This document shows positions 45,004 through 57,075 of a DNA stretch of 64,000 nucleotides, piece after piece. The stretch comes from Talpa occidentalis (Eukaryota > Chordata > Mammalia > Eulipotyphla > Talpidae), in contig NW_023601104.1 of the NCBI RefSeq assembly GCF_014898055.3, forward strand, positions 73,205,106-73,269,105. Direction: 5' to 3'. The notes under the pieces are model-generated. The model had not been told where the DNA came from, made no database searches, and worked only from the letters and a program-made list of their open reading frames with translations. Numbering within the stretch: the first letter of the stretch is position 1; each line of letters begins with the position of its first letter. Both the position numbers and the translations under genes were made by a program.

Positions 45004-45351
45004 GGGCCTCCCCAGTGGCGCAGCGGTTGAGCGCTGGGTTGCGAAGCTGCCCGCGGCCTCTGCGGCGCCGGTTCGATCCCCGGCTGCTCCCCGGCCACCA
45101 GAGGAGGGTCCCACATGGCGCGCAGACCTCTCCTGCCGCCCGCTGCTCCCCTCAGCAGTGTACTTCGGTCCTTCTGCCTGCTCTGCTCCCCGCTCTGGCT
45201 CTGGTGAATTCTCTCACCCTCCCGCGCTTCTGACTGTACCCAGTGCATGTATAAACAAACAAACAAATAAATGAATTAATTAAATATGTGCCTCTTTAAA
45301 AAAAAAAAAAGGGAAGGGTGAGTGACCCTTCCATTTAAAAAAAAAAAAAAA
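45004..45351 (+). mobile_element. tRNA-derived SINE, subfamily 1, with a double A-tail
   Basis: Best-preserved copy. Head GGCCTCCCCAGTGGCGCAGC; A box about 45015-45034; B box GGTTCGATCCC at 45070-45080; linker GCTCCCCGGCCACCAGAGGA; body CAGACCTCTCCTGCCGCCCG and CTGCTCCCCTCAGCAGTG. The tail has ATAAACAAACAAACAAATAA. It then has two A-runs (about 45298-45310 and 45336-45352) separated by a 25-base insert with a perfect 8-bp hairpin. Short flanking duplication ATCTCTAGG at 44995-45003 and 45352-45360. Good box A and B suggest recent pol III competence. Confidence 0.95.
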
Positions 45352-45599
45352 ATCTCTAGGCTCAGATTGTTATGTTTTCATAAATAAAGAATCCTACCTA
45401 ATCTTTTATTGAAATATTAAAACAAAATGGTAATTTACCTAAGTTTCTTTCTCCTTCTGGTTTCTTAGAATTAGTCCATTTCAAAGGGGTCATTTCCTCT
45501 CAGTGCTCTGATTGGCCTCACTTGTTTGAATAATTTGAATAATTACTGAGTAATTTCCCAGGCCCAGTGCTTTTTCCTGAGTTGGCCATCCTTAAAATT

Positions 45600-45745
45600 C
45601 CCTGATTGTCCCATATTTTCTTTCTATATTGGTTTCAGATCCTTGCATATGATGCCAAACCTGTGAATGAAACCTTAGCATAAAACCTAGCACGTAGTAA
45701 GTGTTTCAAAAAGTTTTAGTTTAATAAATAAATGTCTACATTTTT
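45600..45745 (+). repeat. Possible L2 3' end
   Basis: CATAAAACCTAGCACGTAGT, AAGTGTTTCAAAAAG and TTTAATAAATAAATG resemble the L2/MIR terminal pattern. Weak. Confidence 0.4.
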
Positions 45746-46232
45746 CCATTTAGGGATTTTAAAGCTGACTAATCAGAACCTGTTTGAATCTCAACTTTAA
45801 TTTTACAGGACTGGCAGTCTAGTTTGTACCAAAGTTAGGAAAGATACCAGGCAAGAACGTTTACCTGTTTAGACCACAGTGCTGATGGATGCTTTTCCAT
45901 GTCTGTTGTAGTATCCCAAGTCAGCCCCTTTACTAACTTGTCCAGCTTTCCTCAATATGAACCTGCTGTCATGCTGCCTCTATTTTGCTGGGTATGGCAG
46001 ATCATGGCAAAGGTAAAGTCAAGACAAGACTTCCCAAGGTCATCTGTAGGATTTACATGCATCCCACATCTACTTGAATCTGTGTCAGTTTAAAGTTGGA
46101 GATTGTCTAGTTTTCTATTGAGGAAATCTACCCATTTATTTTCCAGGTGAGTCTTTTTCTTCATATGTGTTAAGTTGCATCTGAGTCAGTGCTTTCTGAA
46201 TCCATTTTCTAAAGTTTTCAGTCAAGCTTGTA
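45746..46232. other. Unassigned non-coding DNA
   Basis: No gene or repeat recognised. Confidence 0.4.
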
Positions 46233-46682
46233 TTCATTTCCTAGAGCTACTGTAACAAGATTCCACAAACCATGTGACTTTGAACAATAGAATATGTATT
46301 CTTTCAGAATTTTGAAGGCAGGAAAAGCAACATGAAAATTCTTGCAAGTTCATGCTCCCTCTGGAGGCTCAGGTACTAAACTTCAGTGCCTCTCCTAGCT
46401 TCTGGCGGATCCTGCAGTCCTCGGCATTCCTTGTCTTGCAACCACATCACTCTAATCTCTGCCTCCATTGCTGCATGGCCTTCTTTCCTACATACTTGTT
46501 CAAAATGTCCCTCTCTGATAAGGGTAACAGTCACAGGATAAATATCCACCCTAATCCAGCATAACCTCATTTTATCCTGATAACATCTACAAAGACCCTA
46601 TTTTCAAATAAGGACACATTCATAGGTACTGGGGTTGGAACTTCAACATACCATTTTAGGGTAAACAACTCTACCAACAACA
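46233..46682 (+). repeat. Ancient interspersed repeat, copy 2 of 3
   Basis: CATTTCCTAGAGCTACTGTA, CCCTCTGGAGGCTCAGG, GCGGATCCTGCAGTCCTCGG, ATCACTCTAATCTCTGCCTC, ACAAAGACCCTATTTTCAAA and GGGGTTGGAACTTCAACATA. Best-preserved of the three copies. Frames of 64-70 codons in it are not genes. Confidence 0.8.
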
Positions 46683-47371
46683 CTTTTCTTTTTTAATTCA
46701 TAAAATAAGAGTTTCTCATTACTATTAGTGACACCCTACCCCTAATGTTTTATAAACTATTTCATAGAAATTTATAAAAGTTGCTGGCCTGATGGTGGCA
46801 CCATTTTCTGCTTTCGAGCTCTGCTGCAAATGTTTTCCAATATTTTTTTGGTCAACTCAAATGGAAGGAAAGAGAGTTCAATGTGTGTGTTTAAAGCACC
46901 ATCTTAAGGTGTAATAACGTTGTTTCACAGACTTTATCAATCTTTACTTATTGACAAGTATTAAATGGAAATAATAATGGACACTAGGAGACAACATGCT
47001 CTGGATTTCAGTTATTAAGAAATACAAATAAAGTGACCAATGACCACTGCTCTGAGACTCCACAGAGCAGCAGCACAAGGCATACTCCTTACCTCCACTG
47101 AAGGGGTCCCTCCCGCACCCCCAAGAACATGCCTAGGTGCTTACCTTAGAAAATTTCTACACGGTTTTTCAATGTCAGCAAAATCAGAAAGCAAACATGT
47201 AGTGACATTCTCTCATTCTTCTATATGGAGGGAGAGGGAAGTTTAGGGCACAGAGTAGACTTGGGGATAAGTGCAGTGAAGAGCAGGGATAACATCGACA
47301 GCCATTGAGTGGGAGATAAAGCTCCTTTCCTGTGCCCACAACTGGCTGGGTACCTTTCCTAGACTAATTCA
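46683..47371. other. Unassigned non-coding DNA
   Basis: No gene or repeat recognised. Confidence 0.4.
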
Positions 47372-47500
47372 TTTCACCCCATATTGGCAAGGCAAGTGGA
47401 ATTAAACCCTCTTTTTACAAACTCAAAGGGATGAATTTTCCCAAAGTCATGTAACAGTTAAGTGGCAGAAGCAAAGGAGAAGGGCTGGGTTGCTAATGTG
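47372..47500 (-). repeat. MIR SINE fragment, antisense
   Basis: CTTTTTACAAACTCAAAGGG, CCCAAAGTCATGTAACAGTT and AAGTGGCAGAAGC. Confidence 0.6.
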
Positions 47501-47789
47501 GAAGTAAGTGTTGAGCTAAACAATGAGGCAGGGACCACATACTCTTGGAACACAGTTTTGAAATCAAAATGATTGTTCCAATCTTGCCTCTGTCAAGTAC
47601 CAGCCAATCTCCTCTGGGCTTCAGTTAACGCAAGTTAATACCTAACTTGGTGGGGTTGAATGAGCCAAAATACATAAATTTCAGAAGAACATTAGTTCTC
47701 TCCTCCACTTTACTTAACCCAGAAGGGAAAATGGAAACTCTGACATGGCTAGCTTTATTGTATTAGGAATACTTTTCTTTCTCAAAATA
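47501..47789. other. Unassigned short interval between MIR-like fragments
   Basis: Nothing recognised, although CCTCTGTCAAGTACCAGCCA may be a MIR head remnant. Confidence 0.35.
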
Positions 47790-47945
47790 CTTTCAAGTGC
47801 CTCATCCTAACTGATCCTGATTAGGAAAGTCTAACACCCACTCCACTGCCCTGGCAGATGACAGTCTCAGAAGTATTGAGAACACTTCCCAAGGTCACAG
47901 AGCTCCAGCTGGAACAGAGCTCCAAATCACCTGACTTCTGGTTAC
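47790..47945 (-). repeat. MIR SINE fragment, antisense
   Basis: TCCCAAGGTCACAGAGCTCC preceded by CAGATGACAGTCTCAG. Short and diverged. Confidence 0.5.
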
Positions 47946-49744
47946 AGCTACACCTAATGGAGCCGTCCTGCAGCACCGCATTTGCTGAATTACAAAGTAC
48001 TGTGGCTGTACATCAAAGCCAAAAGCTATAACAAGCTGCTGTGACAGCAATTTCAGGGTGAGTTTCTATTGACCTGTTAGCTGTCCACTCCTGACTGAAG
48101 CATCAACTATCTTGCCCGCTCTGTGTACAATGTGGGGCTTCAATAAAGAGCCAGGTGGGGGCCATCCATCAGTGTCACTGCTGTGTCTGGAGGCCTCTGG
48201 GAGACAGGAGTAGGGGAGAAGCAGTGCTGCCTGCAGTCCCTGAGCGGGGAAGCAGCTCACATAACAGCTGAATTGCCACTCACCGGACTCAGTCACCTAG
48301 TCACCAAACTCTGCCTCAAAGATAGAGCCTCAGCCAGGAAACAGAAATGTCCTTCTCATCCAAAAATAAAACAAAGGATGATAGTAAATCATGTGGAGTA
48401 AACCAAATTTTTTTCTAAAGCTTACTACCACCTCTATTTACCTTCCAACCTTGAATTTCTGCATGTACTTCTCTCTCTCTCCGCCCCCCACCCCCAACAC
48501 ACACACAGAATGTAAGGGAGGCTTAGGTTTGTTAGTGTACATTTATCTTGACTTTCCCAGAAAACAAGGCAAATGTTAAATCCTTCCACCCCCCCTCCAT
48601 TTGGATCCAAGTCAATAATTTTTGAAGAGCCTTAATACTAGGAGACAAGCTCCAGAGTAATGCTCAGTTAAAATGCTGCACAACCAGCCTCATTTCCATC
48701 GCAATATCTTAAGCTCCTGATTGTTAAGCCTTCTGTGGTGGGAATCCTTTGCTTACTATTCCCCTCATGTGCAAGCTGCACGATTAGCTGCTCAAACGTG
48801 AGCCATGCTTTATGCCAAGGTGATCCCGGGCTACTGCACACATTACACAGACTTTGCATATAGGAGGAATAAATTTCAATGACCCTAAAATCTTTCCCTC
48901 ATAATCAGCTTTCTTTCCTATAACTGCATCTCTCTCAGGACTGTCTGGGGTTTTACTGCAACAAATAAGTTAATGTAGGAGAGGAAACAGATGGGCTTGA
49001 CTGTATTCTGGGATTTTTATAAAGCAACTCATTTTGGAAAGTGTATGTGAGGTTTTGTCTACAAATTCCCCAAAGGCATGAATAAAGAATGGAGTTTGGG
49101 CCCCAAAATAACAAGGAAGGACAATAATTACAGTTGCAACTCACAAGTGGCCTGAGAATTCAATCATTAGCACTGAGGTTTCAAAGACTAACTCCAAAAT
49201 GATCATTGACTAACTTTATGATCTTGCACATGTTAATTAACAGATCCACACTGGGTTGGGGTTTCACATGCCTCACAGGTTTGATATAAGAAATACCAAT
49301 TCAAAGTACAGGTTACTTTTTACCAGTCACTAGAGAGTTTTGTGCCATGAAGAAAAGTTCAAGGCTAAGTTCAGTTTGTAAATAATAAACTGTCATCCAT
49401 GAACCACTTCCATGGCTTGGGATTATTCTGAAGGTGGTATACTAAGAATGTAGTGGGGTTCAATAGGAAGGGAGAAATCCAAAAACACCCAGACTACCCC
49501 TTCTTCTCTGAGGATTGATCCATAACTGGTTACTGCATGACTGTACAATGCAATCATTCTATCCTCCCTCCTCCACCCCCCTGCCTCCCCACCACCATCT
49601 TGAGTTGTATTAAACAGAATAGATATCTGACCCCAAAAGAAACCCCTCCTGAAACTGACATGGGGTTCTAGCAGACTCTGTCTCCTAGAAATGTGGAATG
49701 AAAAGACAATGGGTCTCATTATATATTCCTGGAGGGAAGGTAAA
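47946..49744. other. Unassigned non-coding DNA
   Basis: A compound CT/C/CA run lies at 48472-48507. Frames of up to 113 codons on the minus strand (49423-49764) have no recognisable domain. Confidence 0.4.
48472..48507. repeat. Compound simple repeat (CT)n-(C)n-(CA)n
   Basis: TCTCTCTCTCTC, then CCGCCCCCCACCCCC, then ACACACACAC. Confidence 0.85.
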
Positions 49745-50332
49745 ATGATGCAACCACTGTGCAAACAGTCTGGTAGTTCCTCAAAAAGTTAAACATAAAA
49801 TAATCATTAGATCCAGCAGTTTTACCCTTAGGTATAGATCCAAAAGGATTTAAAATGTGTTCCTATAGAAAAACTTACACACAGATATTCATAGCAACAT
49901 TATCGAAAATAGCCAAAATTAGAAACAACCCAAATACCCATTTTTAAAATCTGGTATATCCAAACACTAGAATATTATTTCACCATAAAAAGTAATGATA
50001 TACTATTACATGCTACAACATGGATCAAACTTGGAAACTGTGCTAAATGAAAGAAGGCCATATACTATGTGATTACATTTACATGAAATGTTTTTCAGAG
50101 CAGGAAAATCCACATCGACAGAAAATTAATTGGTGGTTTTCAGGGAATGGAGGGGGAGGAAATCATTGGGATTACTTGCAAATAAGTACAGGGTTTTTAT
50201 TTGGGATGATGGAAATATTCTGAAATTAGTGTTGACGGTTGAATAACATAATGAGGATACCAAAAGTCACTGAAGTATATACTTTAAAAGGGTGAATCTT
50301 ACATTATGTGAATTAAATCTTAATTTTTTTGA
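49745..50332 (+). mobile_element. Ancient L1 3' segment (L1M-type)
   Basis: Typical old L1 3' end: ACCACTGTGCAAACAGTCTG, TCATTAGATCCAGCAGTTTT, ATTCATAGCAACATTATCGA, ATTTCACCATAAAAAGTAAT, ACATGGATCAAACTTGGAAA, AAAAGGGTGAATCTTACATT and GTGAATTAAATCTTAATTTT. No TSD looked for beyond the diverged ends. Confidence 0.9.
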
Positions 50333-52599
50333 AAGGTGCTCTGCTATGCTAAAGAAAAGCAACAGACTTTACTCGGATAATGATGGACTCTGGTAAGCAA
50401 ATATCCTATAACTCAGAGTTTAAGGATGCTGTTCAAGAGCATCCAGAAGCAAGACAAGACATACAAACACTAAACAGAGAAAGTCAGTGCCAGGGGAAAC
50501 AAAACCAGGAAAAGCAGATGCTTAAAGCAGCAGAGACAACATGATTGACAACTCCAGGAGTGTGGCCTTCTCCCCAACCTAGTGTGGATCCTTTTGAGAC
50601 CCAATTGAATATCTTGCCCTTGGCAGATACCTTGTACCTACTAATAGATTTCCCACTTTTACTCAAGCTTGTATTAGAGGATTTCTGTTTCCTGGAACCA
50701 AACAGCCCCTGTCTAAGATGAACACCTAGTAAATGGCAATGCAGTTAAAGCTCATTTTCCCTTCCCCACCCCACCAAGAAATTAAAATCATTTATCAGGT
50801 TTCTCAGAACCAATCTGAAAATAGAAATACCTGCCAAGTACCAAAGACCTGATTTTAAGGAAGAAAAATAAAGTTTAATTTTTACTCAGCCAGCATACTT
50901 TCACTCGAAAAACCACCAGGCCCTAACATTGCAGGAACTCAGAATAACATCTAGCCCAAAGGGTGGGGCGGGGCCATGGAGGGAACAGCTGATGCTAGTC
51001 TCACACTCCTCAATCAGTAGTTGAAGGAGGTTCCCCTCAAAGCAATGGCAAACTGCTCAGAGAGCAGCTCTTAAGTGTTCTTCCTTCCCCCATGTCCTTA
51101 TTTTCTATTAAAGACCCAAAGGGAAAATGCTGGGAAGGAGACTCAGAGAAATATACTAGGAAAGTTTGGGTCATTCTAATGTCTGTCTTTTTCTGAAATC
51201 ATCTACATAAAATCTTAGCTTTTCTCCCAAAGTATAAAGTAATATGATATATAATAAAAGACAGGCATGGTGAACACCCTTCCTAATAGCATCTGTGAAA
51301 ATTAACTTTCATTGATTTGCTATTAAAATTCTACATCCGTAACTACTTTGTAAAATGATTTACTTGGTAAGGCTGATTTTGAGTCATGAGCTGGCAGGTG
51401 CATAGGTACATTTATAGCAGAGAACACAATCCTTTTAAGGATGCTGGGAGATGCCTAAACTCAGCATCACTATTCACCCCAAGGCTCCTAAAGACTGGAA
51501 TCTCTACATCTTTTAGAGATGAAGTTTACGGAATCTAGTACTTGCAAAATCAGAATGTTGCCTGTGAGGTCATTGGACCTTGGCCTAAATCTAATTTGAA
51601 TAATTACATTTCGTTCCACCCTGAGTCAGTAGAGAGCCCTGATTAATAATCAGCATTTGCTACATGTCAGTGAAGTGTTTGTGACTATAAATAGACAGAG
51701 TTAACAATCTAATTAACTATAGGAACTGGCAAGATGAACACTCCATTCAGGGAGAAAGATAGATGACAATATTCTAAAGGTCTGTGAGCACTGAGCTGTC
51801 CCTGACCCTAATCCATTAGTAGTTATTGTCAAAGATCAACCTGTTAACCTCATTTTTATAACCCCCTTTCAAAAGCTGTCACCTTTTCTTCCTGGGAGCA
51901 GGCATTTTAGCAATAAATATTCTATAATGATACTATAGAACCTTAAAGTGCCTAAGGAAAAGCATGGCTGAGAAGGCTGAGAAGGATGTACCCTGTCACT
52001 CTAACACTTCTAGCCACTGACAGTTCACAACCCTTGGACATGCTGTCCTCGGTGACTGTCCTCAGTGACCAAATCCCTACCTCTGGTGGCCAGGCAGGAA
52101 CAATCTTGCCTTTTTCACATCAGTGCTTTGCTCTTGTGGAATTTCTTTGATGCTTTCATCTGTTCAGTCGTAATGAAATAAAATCCAATATAGGGTAAGC
52201 CTCCTGGGAAAAGGGTGTGTTCTATTAAGCAATTTATAATCTGAAGTTCAGAATCTGTTTTCCATCTGGGAGTATCTAAATATGATCTACTATTGAATTA
52301 AAATGAATATTTTTGCCGACAGTAGGATTCCCGTCCTTTTTCTTTCTCTCATATTTCATTTGCAGTAATATGTCTCTTTCTTTTGTCTTGATCTCTGGCA
52401 GGGCATGCGTGGACCCCAGGGTGCCAAGTCAGCTAAGTTGTAAAGAGAGTTGAGCTAATCTCTGATTATCACAGAGTGCCTAAAAAACAGGATCTTGGTT
52501 ATTCGTGCACTTAATATTCCAGTGACTGTAAGCCCAGGACCTGGGACCATCTCCACATTTAGCCTTAGACTATATTTTTCTCTCCCTTCTTAACGTCAA
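50333..52599. other. Unassigned non-coding DNA
   Basis: About 2.3 kb without a recognised gene or repeat. Confidence 0.4.
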
Positions 52600-53395
52600 C
52601 CTCTCTACTGAGAGGTACATATTTATTACATTGTGCACTGCTGGGTCAAATGCTTCCAGTGGTGTCCTAATGACAAAATCTCATTTCCATGACTTTACTG
52701 AAGCATCTGCCACTACTGAACACCTTTTTGCCTTCTGGTAACTCTCCCTCCCCCTGATTCATAATTTTATACTTATGGTTTTTATACTTTTTAACATATT
52801 TTTAGTTTCTTTTAACCTTGACAATGAGATTGCCAAGTTTAGTAAATTAAACTACAGGGTATTCAGTTCACTCAATTTTATGTAAATATACCTGGGATTG
52901 GTTTGTACTTAAATGTTATTTGTGGTTTATATGAAATCCAAATTTAACTGTATATCCTGTGCATTATTTCACCTGTTAACTCTACTTGGTGATAATATTT
53001 CTCAGTCTCTTTCCATCCAGGCTTCATCTTTGTTCCATTACTTCCTTTATCATCACTCACCCCTCTCTGAATGTATCTACCCTGCAGACTCAACCATCAC
53101 ATCACTTCTAGTTCACCTTTCCTTCCTCTGAACTCCTTAAACACTTTCAGCAATTTGTTATGATTCCTTGTCACATACATATTTTCTATTGTCTTAAATT
53201 ACTATTGAATATTTTATGTGTTTGTTATATGCCACTTACACTTGATCTTACATTCCTGAAAGTACAGAGTCCTCTTTGTACCCCAAGGCCTGCAGTATGG
53301 CTTCCATGGATAAGATATGAAGAAATGTATACAAATCTCAGTCTTGGGTTTCTGCTCATCAAAATAACCCCTTACATTTTTATATAATGCTGCCT
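52600..53395 (+). repeat. Possible degraded L2 fragments
   Basis: Pyrimidine-rich L2-like stretches, for example CTGGGTCAAATGCTTCCAGT and AACTCCTTAAACACTTTCAG. Weak; parts are unassigned. Confidence 0.35.
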
Positions 53396-53399
53396 GGAA

Positions 53400-54720
53400 A
53401 TCCTACCACAACATTCTCTTAGTCCATTCACTCTCCCACTCTCCTGATGTCATACCTCTTCATAATTCCATCTCTTCCCCCCTCCTCACTTTTAGCCAAT
53501 GGCTTTTCTTCCTACATTGCTAAGAAAATATGATTATTCAGAGAAAACTTCCACAAGCTCACACTTATATAACAAATAACCTATCTGTGCCTGTATCCAT
53601 ATATCCTGCCTTTCCTCCTGTGACAATGAATCTGCTCTGTATTCCTTCCAAGATTAACCTCTCCCTTGTTCACTGAATCTCCTCCCTCCACTGATTCAAG
53701 GACATCACAGTTGTAATTCTTCCTTCTCTTCCCTTATAGTCAATCTTCTCCTTATAGAGGGTCATTACCAATTAGCACATGCTAGTATTTCCCCTCTTAG
53801 TATAAAAGCAAATAAATAGATCTCCCTCTCTCCTGATCTCAAACTGCTCTCTATCTGCTAAACTATTTTTCTGCCACCTCTGCAGCAAAACTCCTCAACA
53901 GGGTCGATATTTTCTATCTTTATTTCCTCTCCTACCATCTTCTCCTGAATTACCTGCAATCAGGATTTGGTCCCACCTACAACTAACTGTTTTTGCCAAG
54001 GTTACCAGTTAATTACTTCCAAACTGTCACACTAACTGGAAATGACTTACTTTCACCTAACCCAACAAGTCTGTGGTATGAGAACTGAGTTCATTGCTTT
54101 AGCAATAGACCCTCTTTCTTCTGTATAATAGGTCTTGAAATAGCATCTTGCCTCAACACCTTCAACATCCCACCCCCTTTTGGTTTTCCTCCTTTTATAC
54201 ATATCTTTTAAAACCATAACAGGCACTGTCAGGAAGGATAAGTATATCCTCTGTGTAAAAACCCCCAATGGTTTTCACCCTCAGAGTAAAAGCCAACTCC
54301 TGTCATTGCTCACAAGGCCCCCCAATCCACTCATCTCCCACACTGGCTCCCTTGCTATTTGTTGAAGATCCCAAGTTAACTCCTCGGGATTGCTATTTAT
54401 TTGCTATCTGTTGGCCTAAAACAGTCCTTCCCTAGATACCCATCATATCCTTCATGGACTCACTCAACTTATCAGAGAGCCCTTTTCTGACTACCATAAT
54501 CCCACCCCCCATTACCCTACTTAATTTTCTCCATAGAAATTTCGTATCAAGATAAAACTGGCTTATTTGTTTATTTTTTTACTCTCCCCCACTAGAATGT
54601 AAACTCTACCTAAAGAAGGAATAGGTCTGTTTTGTCATTGCAGTATGTCTAACACCTAGACCTGTGTCTAGGACCTGCTAAACATCCAACAAATATTTCT
54701 GTGTGCATAAATGAATGAAC
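53400..54720 (+). mobile_element. L2 LINE, long 3' segment
   Basis: The longest L2 in the window. It has the late ORF2 region (CTCAAACTGCTCTCTATCTG, GCCAAGGTTACCAGTTAATT, TGGTTTTCCTCCTTTTATAC) and the 3' part (CAGAGTAAAAGCCAACTCCT, ACAAGGCCCCCCAATCCACT, CCCCACTAGAATGTAAACTC). It ends AACATCCAACAAATATTTCT and ATAAATGAATGAAC. The frame is destroyed by indels. L2 mobilised MIR in early mammals and is extinct in placentals. Confidence 0.85.
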
Positions 54721-54789
54721 AGAACTCTATATTTTAATACAATAACCTATTCTCAGTCAAAGTGATCTAAAAGATTCATGTAGGTAAGG

Positions 54790-54900
54790 GTCAGAAAACA
54801 AAGTTCATTCACTCCTTTACTCATTCAACAAATCCGTGTGGAGCATTTACTATGAACCAAGTGTTTTCCTAAGCACTACCGAGTGGAGGGTATAGAGAAT
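54790..54900. repeat. Fragment of the 'tgtgccaggcac'-type ancient repeat
   Basis: CTCATTCAACAAATCCGTGT, GGAGCATTTACTATGAACCA, TCCTAAGCACTACCGAG. The same start block is seen at 59.38 kb. Confidence 0.55.
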
Positions 54901-54929
54901 AAAGAAAGTCCTATTTGCCAGCTGTGTTG

Positions 54930-55290
54930 CCTTTGGCAAGTGAACAGCTGCTCTAAATTTTGCATTGATCAGAAACACTAGATCAAGCAAACTATCCACC
55001 TTGTAGGGTTATTGGGAAGAACAAATAAGATAATGTTTTTACCTGAATATGTTTTTGTAAACATTCTAGTGCTATGTAAATGTAAATCAATTCTGATCCT
55101 CATAAAAACTTTACGAAGCAAAGAGGAAAGTATTTTTACAATACTCCCATTTTAAAATTAGATTTTAGAAAATTCATAAAGGTTATATGATTTGTCCCTC
55201 TACTCACAGAGCTAGTTAAGTAGCAGAGTTTAAAGCTGCATCTCAAGTCTTCAGGCCTATGTTCTAGCCCTATTTCCATGTTACTGTTCC
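54930..55290. repeat. MIR-class fragments
   Basis: TTGTAGGGTTATTGGGAAGA suggests a sense MIR tail in the left half. TACTCACAGAGCTAGTTAAG and TAGCAGAGTTTAAAGCTGCA suggest an antisense head in the right half. Confidence 0.55.
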
Positions 55291-55386
55291 TGCCACACAA
55301 ATCAATTTATGTTACTGGGATTAATGGAATTATCTTTACCAAGACCTTCAAATGTCTTTTGCAAAAGAGCTAGAGAAGCATCTGCA

Positions 55387-55785
55387 TTAGTTTCCTATAT
55401 CTGCTGTAACTAAGTCTCTGGAGGCTAGAAGTCTGAAATCAAGATGTCAGCCAAGCCATGCTCCCTCTGAAGGCTCTAGGAAAGAATCATTCCTTGCCTC
55501 TTGCTAGCTTCTGATGTTTGTTCATAATCCTTGCTTGTAAAAGCAGCACTCTAATCTCTGCCTCCATGATCACATGACTTTTCTATGTGTGTATATGTCA
55601 AAACTCCCTCATCTTATAAGGACACCAATATTTGAAATAGAGCCCACCCTAACCCAGTATGACTCTACCATATCTTGGTTACATCTACAAAGACCCTACA
55701 TGCAAATAAGGCTATATTCTCTAGTACCAGATGTTCAGATTTGAATGTCTTCTGGGGGCACACAATTCATCCCACAACAGTACTT
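55387..55785 (+). repeat. Ancient interspersed repeat, copy 3 of 3, internally deleted
   Basis: TTAGTTTCCTATATCTGCTG, TCTGGAGGCTAGAAGTCTGA, TCAGCCAAGCCATGCTCCCT, ACTCTAATCTCTGCCTCCAT, ACAAAGACCCTACATGCAAA and ACACAATTCATCCCACAACA. It lacks the block between the start and CTGGAGGC that the other copies have, so it carries an internal deletion. Confidence 0.78.
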
Positions 55786-56433
55786 AAAGGGCTTGGAAAC
55801 ATCTTTCAAAGAGCATTCAAAAAATAAGTTAACATCGTTGGAAGCTATGCTTATCCGAAGACAGTCCAGCTGTGCATGGATCAGACACATGCCAGAATTT
55901 CTCTTGCAACTGACAAATACAAAGATAATCAACCTAAAGGCATGAAATTGTCATCCTGGTGGAAAAGGATTTGGCAAAATGCCTGGTTCCTCTAAGAGGC
56001 AGATTGATTCATAAAGTAATCTACCTTAAGCAGCATTATATAATCCCGCAAGAGGACGTGCAATGGAAGCAATGGTGCAAACAGGGCAGAGCTCAGGGAG
56101 AAATCTTGCCCTACATTGTTACGCAGCACTACTGCGCAGCTGGCACACCTAACAGTTTGCTCTGCCTCTAGCACCTCGCCCGGCAACTAACCCAGTTTAG
56201 TCAGACCTTCCAATGTAAAGGGAGATTCTATATTTAGACAATGTTCCCTGCCTGAGGATGAACTACACTGGCTGCAGTGTCACACCTAGACAGAACTCTG
56301 TTCCTGCCCTTTGTGTTTGTTGGGGGAACCAGCAGCCTTCTCTGGCATATGAATTTAAGGATTATTTAGAAATTGGGAGACCCCAGAAGTTCATCTAATT
56401 CAACTCTTTTTTTTTTTTTTTTAACAGCATTCA
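55786..56433. other. Unassigned DNA, with a GC-richer core
   Basis: The 56050-56190 part is GC-richer with several CpG (ACTGCGCAGCTGGCAC, CCTCGCCCGGCAAC), unusual here. No repeat recognised; T-run at 56405-56422. Frames of 64-70 codons on both strands are not supported as genes. Confidence 0.4.
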
Positions 56434-56660
56434 AGTGCGTATTTTGGAGCCACTACTTGGGTTTGAATCACAGTACACACAATTCCTAAACTGTGTTCTT
56501 TTGGGACATTTTCTTAACCTCTCTGTGTCTCGTTTTTCTTATCTACAAAACATAGACCATAATGGTAGTATTTACTTATGGGTTATTAGAAGGATTAAGT
56601 AGATGATGTAGACCACTTGTAACTGTGCCCAGCTCATAGAAAATACAAAAAAGAAAATGT
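56434..56660 (+). repeat. MIR SINE
   Basis: GGGTTTGAATCACAGTACAC, ACATTTTCTTAACCTCTCTG, TGTCTCGTTTTTCTTATCTA, GGTTATTAGAAGGATTAAGT and GTGCCCAGCTCATAGAAAAT. Confidence 0.8.
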
Positions 56661-56664
56661 TAAC

Positions 56665-56775
56665 TATTATTATTTTCAAGATTTCAGATGAGCATACTAA
56701 GGCTCAGAGACATGATGTAAGCTGCCCAGGTTAACCAGCAATTTAGTACACAGTCAGACCTGGAATTGGCCCACT
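56665..56775 (-). repeat. MIR SINE fragment, antisense
   Basis: TTCAGATGAGCATACTAAGG, CTCAGAGACATGATGTAAGC and ACCAGCAATTTAGTACACAG. It abuts the sense MIR head to tail. Confidence 0.65.
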
Positions 56776-56924
56776 GGGGCAATACCCTCTTATTTGGTTC
56801 ACAGTTAGCACAATTAAAGTAGCTCCTTTGAGATAGATAAGAAAGTTAGGAGCCATGCCTCACCAGCTCTGTGACTCCAGCTTTAATTTGTTTCCAAGAC
56901 TACCTGATTGTCACTGTGAAAGTC

Positions 56925-57075
56925 GGGAGATGGGTCTAAGGGGATGAGGTACTAACAGTAACAGCAAGTTAGATTGGAGGGGTGTGAGATTAAAGGCAAG
57001 AAAACCACTTGGTGGTCATTACAGTAGTCCAACTGGTAAATAATTAGATGGGAAAGGATAAAAGAATGGAAAATG
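56925..57075. repeat. Fragment of the ancient repeat also at 59.4-60.4 kb
   Basis: GATTGGAGGGGTGTGAG and GTCATTACAGTAGTCCAACT correspond to the later part of the same old family. An L1 fragment follows immediately. Confidence 0.45.

Noticed and set aside
45004..45090. tRNA gene at the SINE head
   Set aside because: A and B boxes are present, but the cloverleaf is not followed by a tRNA 3' end or terminator. The sequence continues into the SINE body and A-tail.
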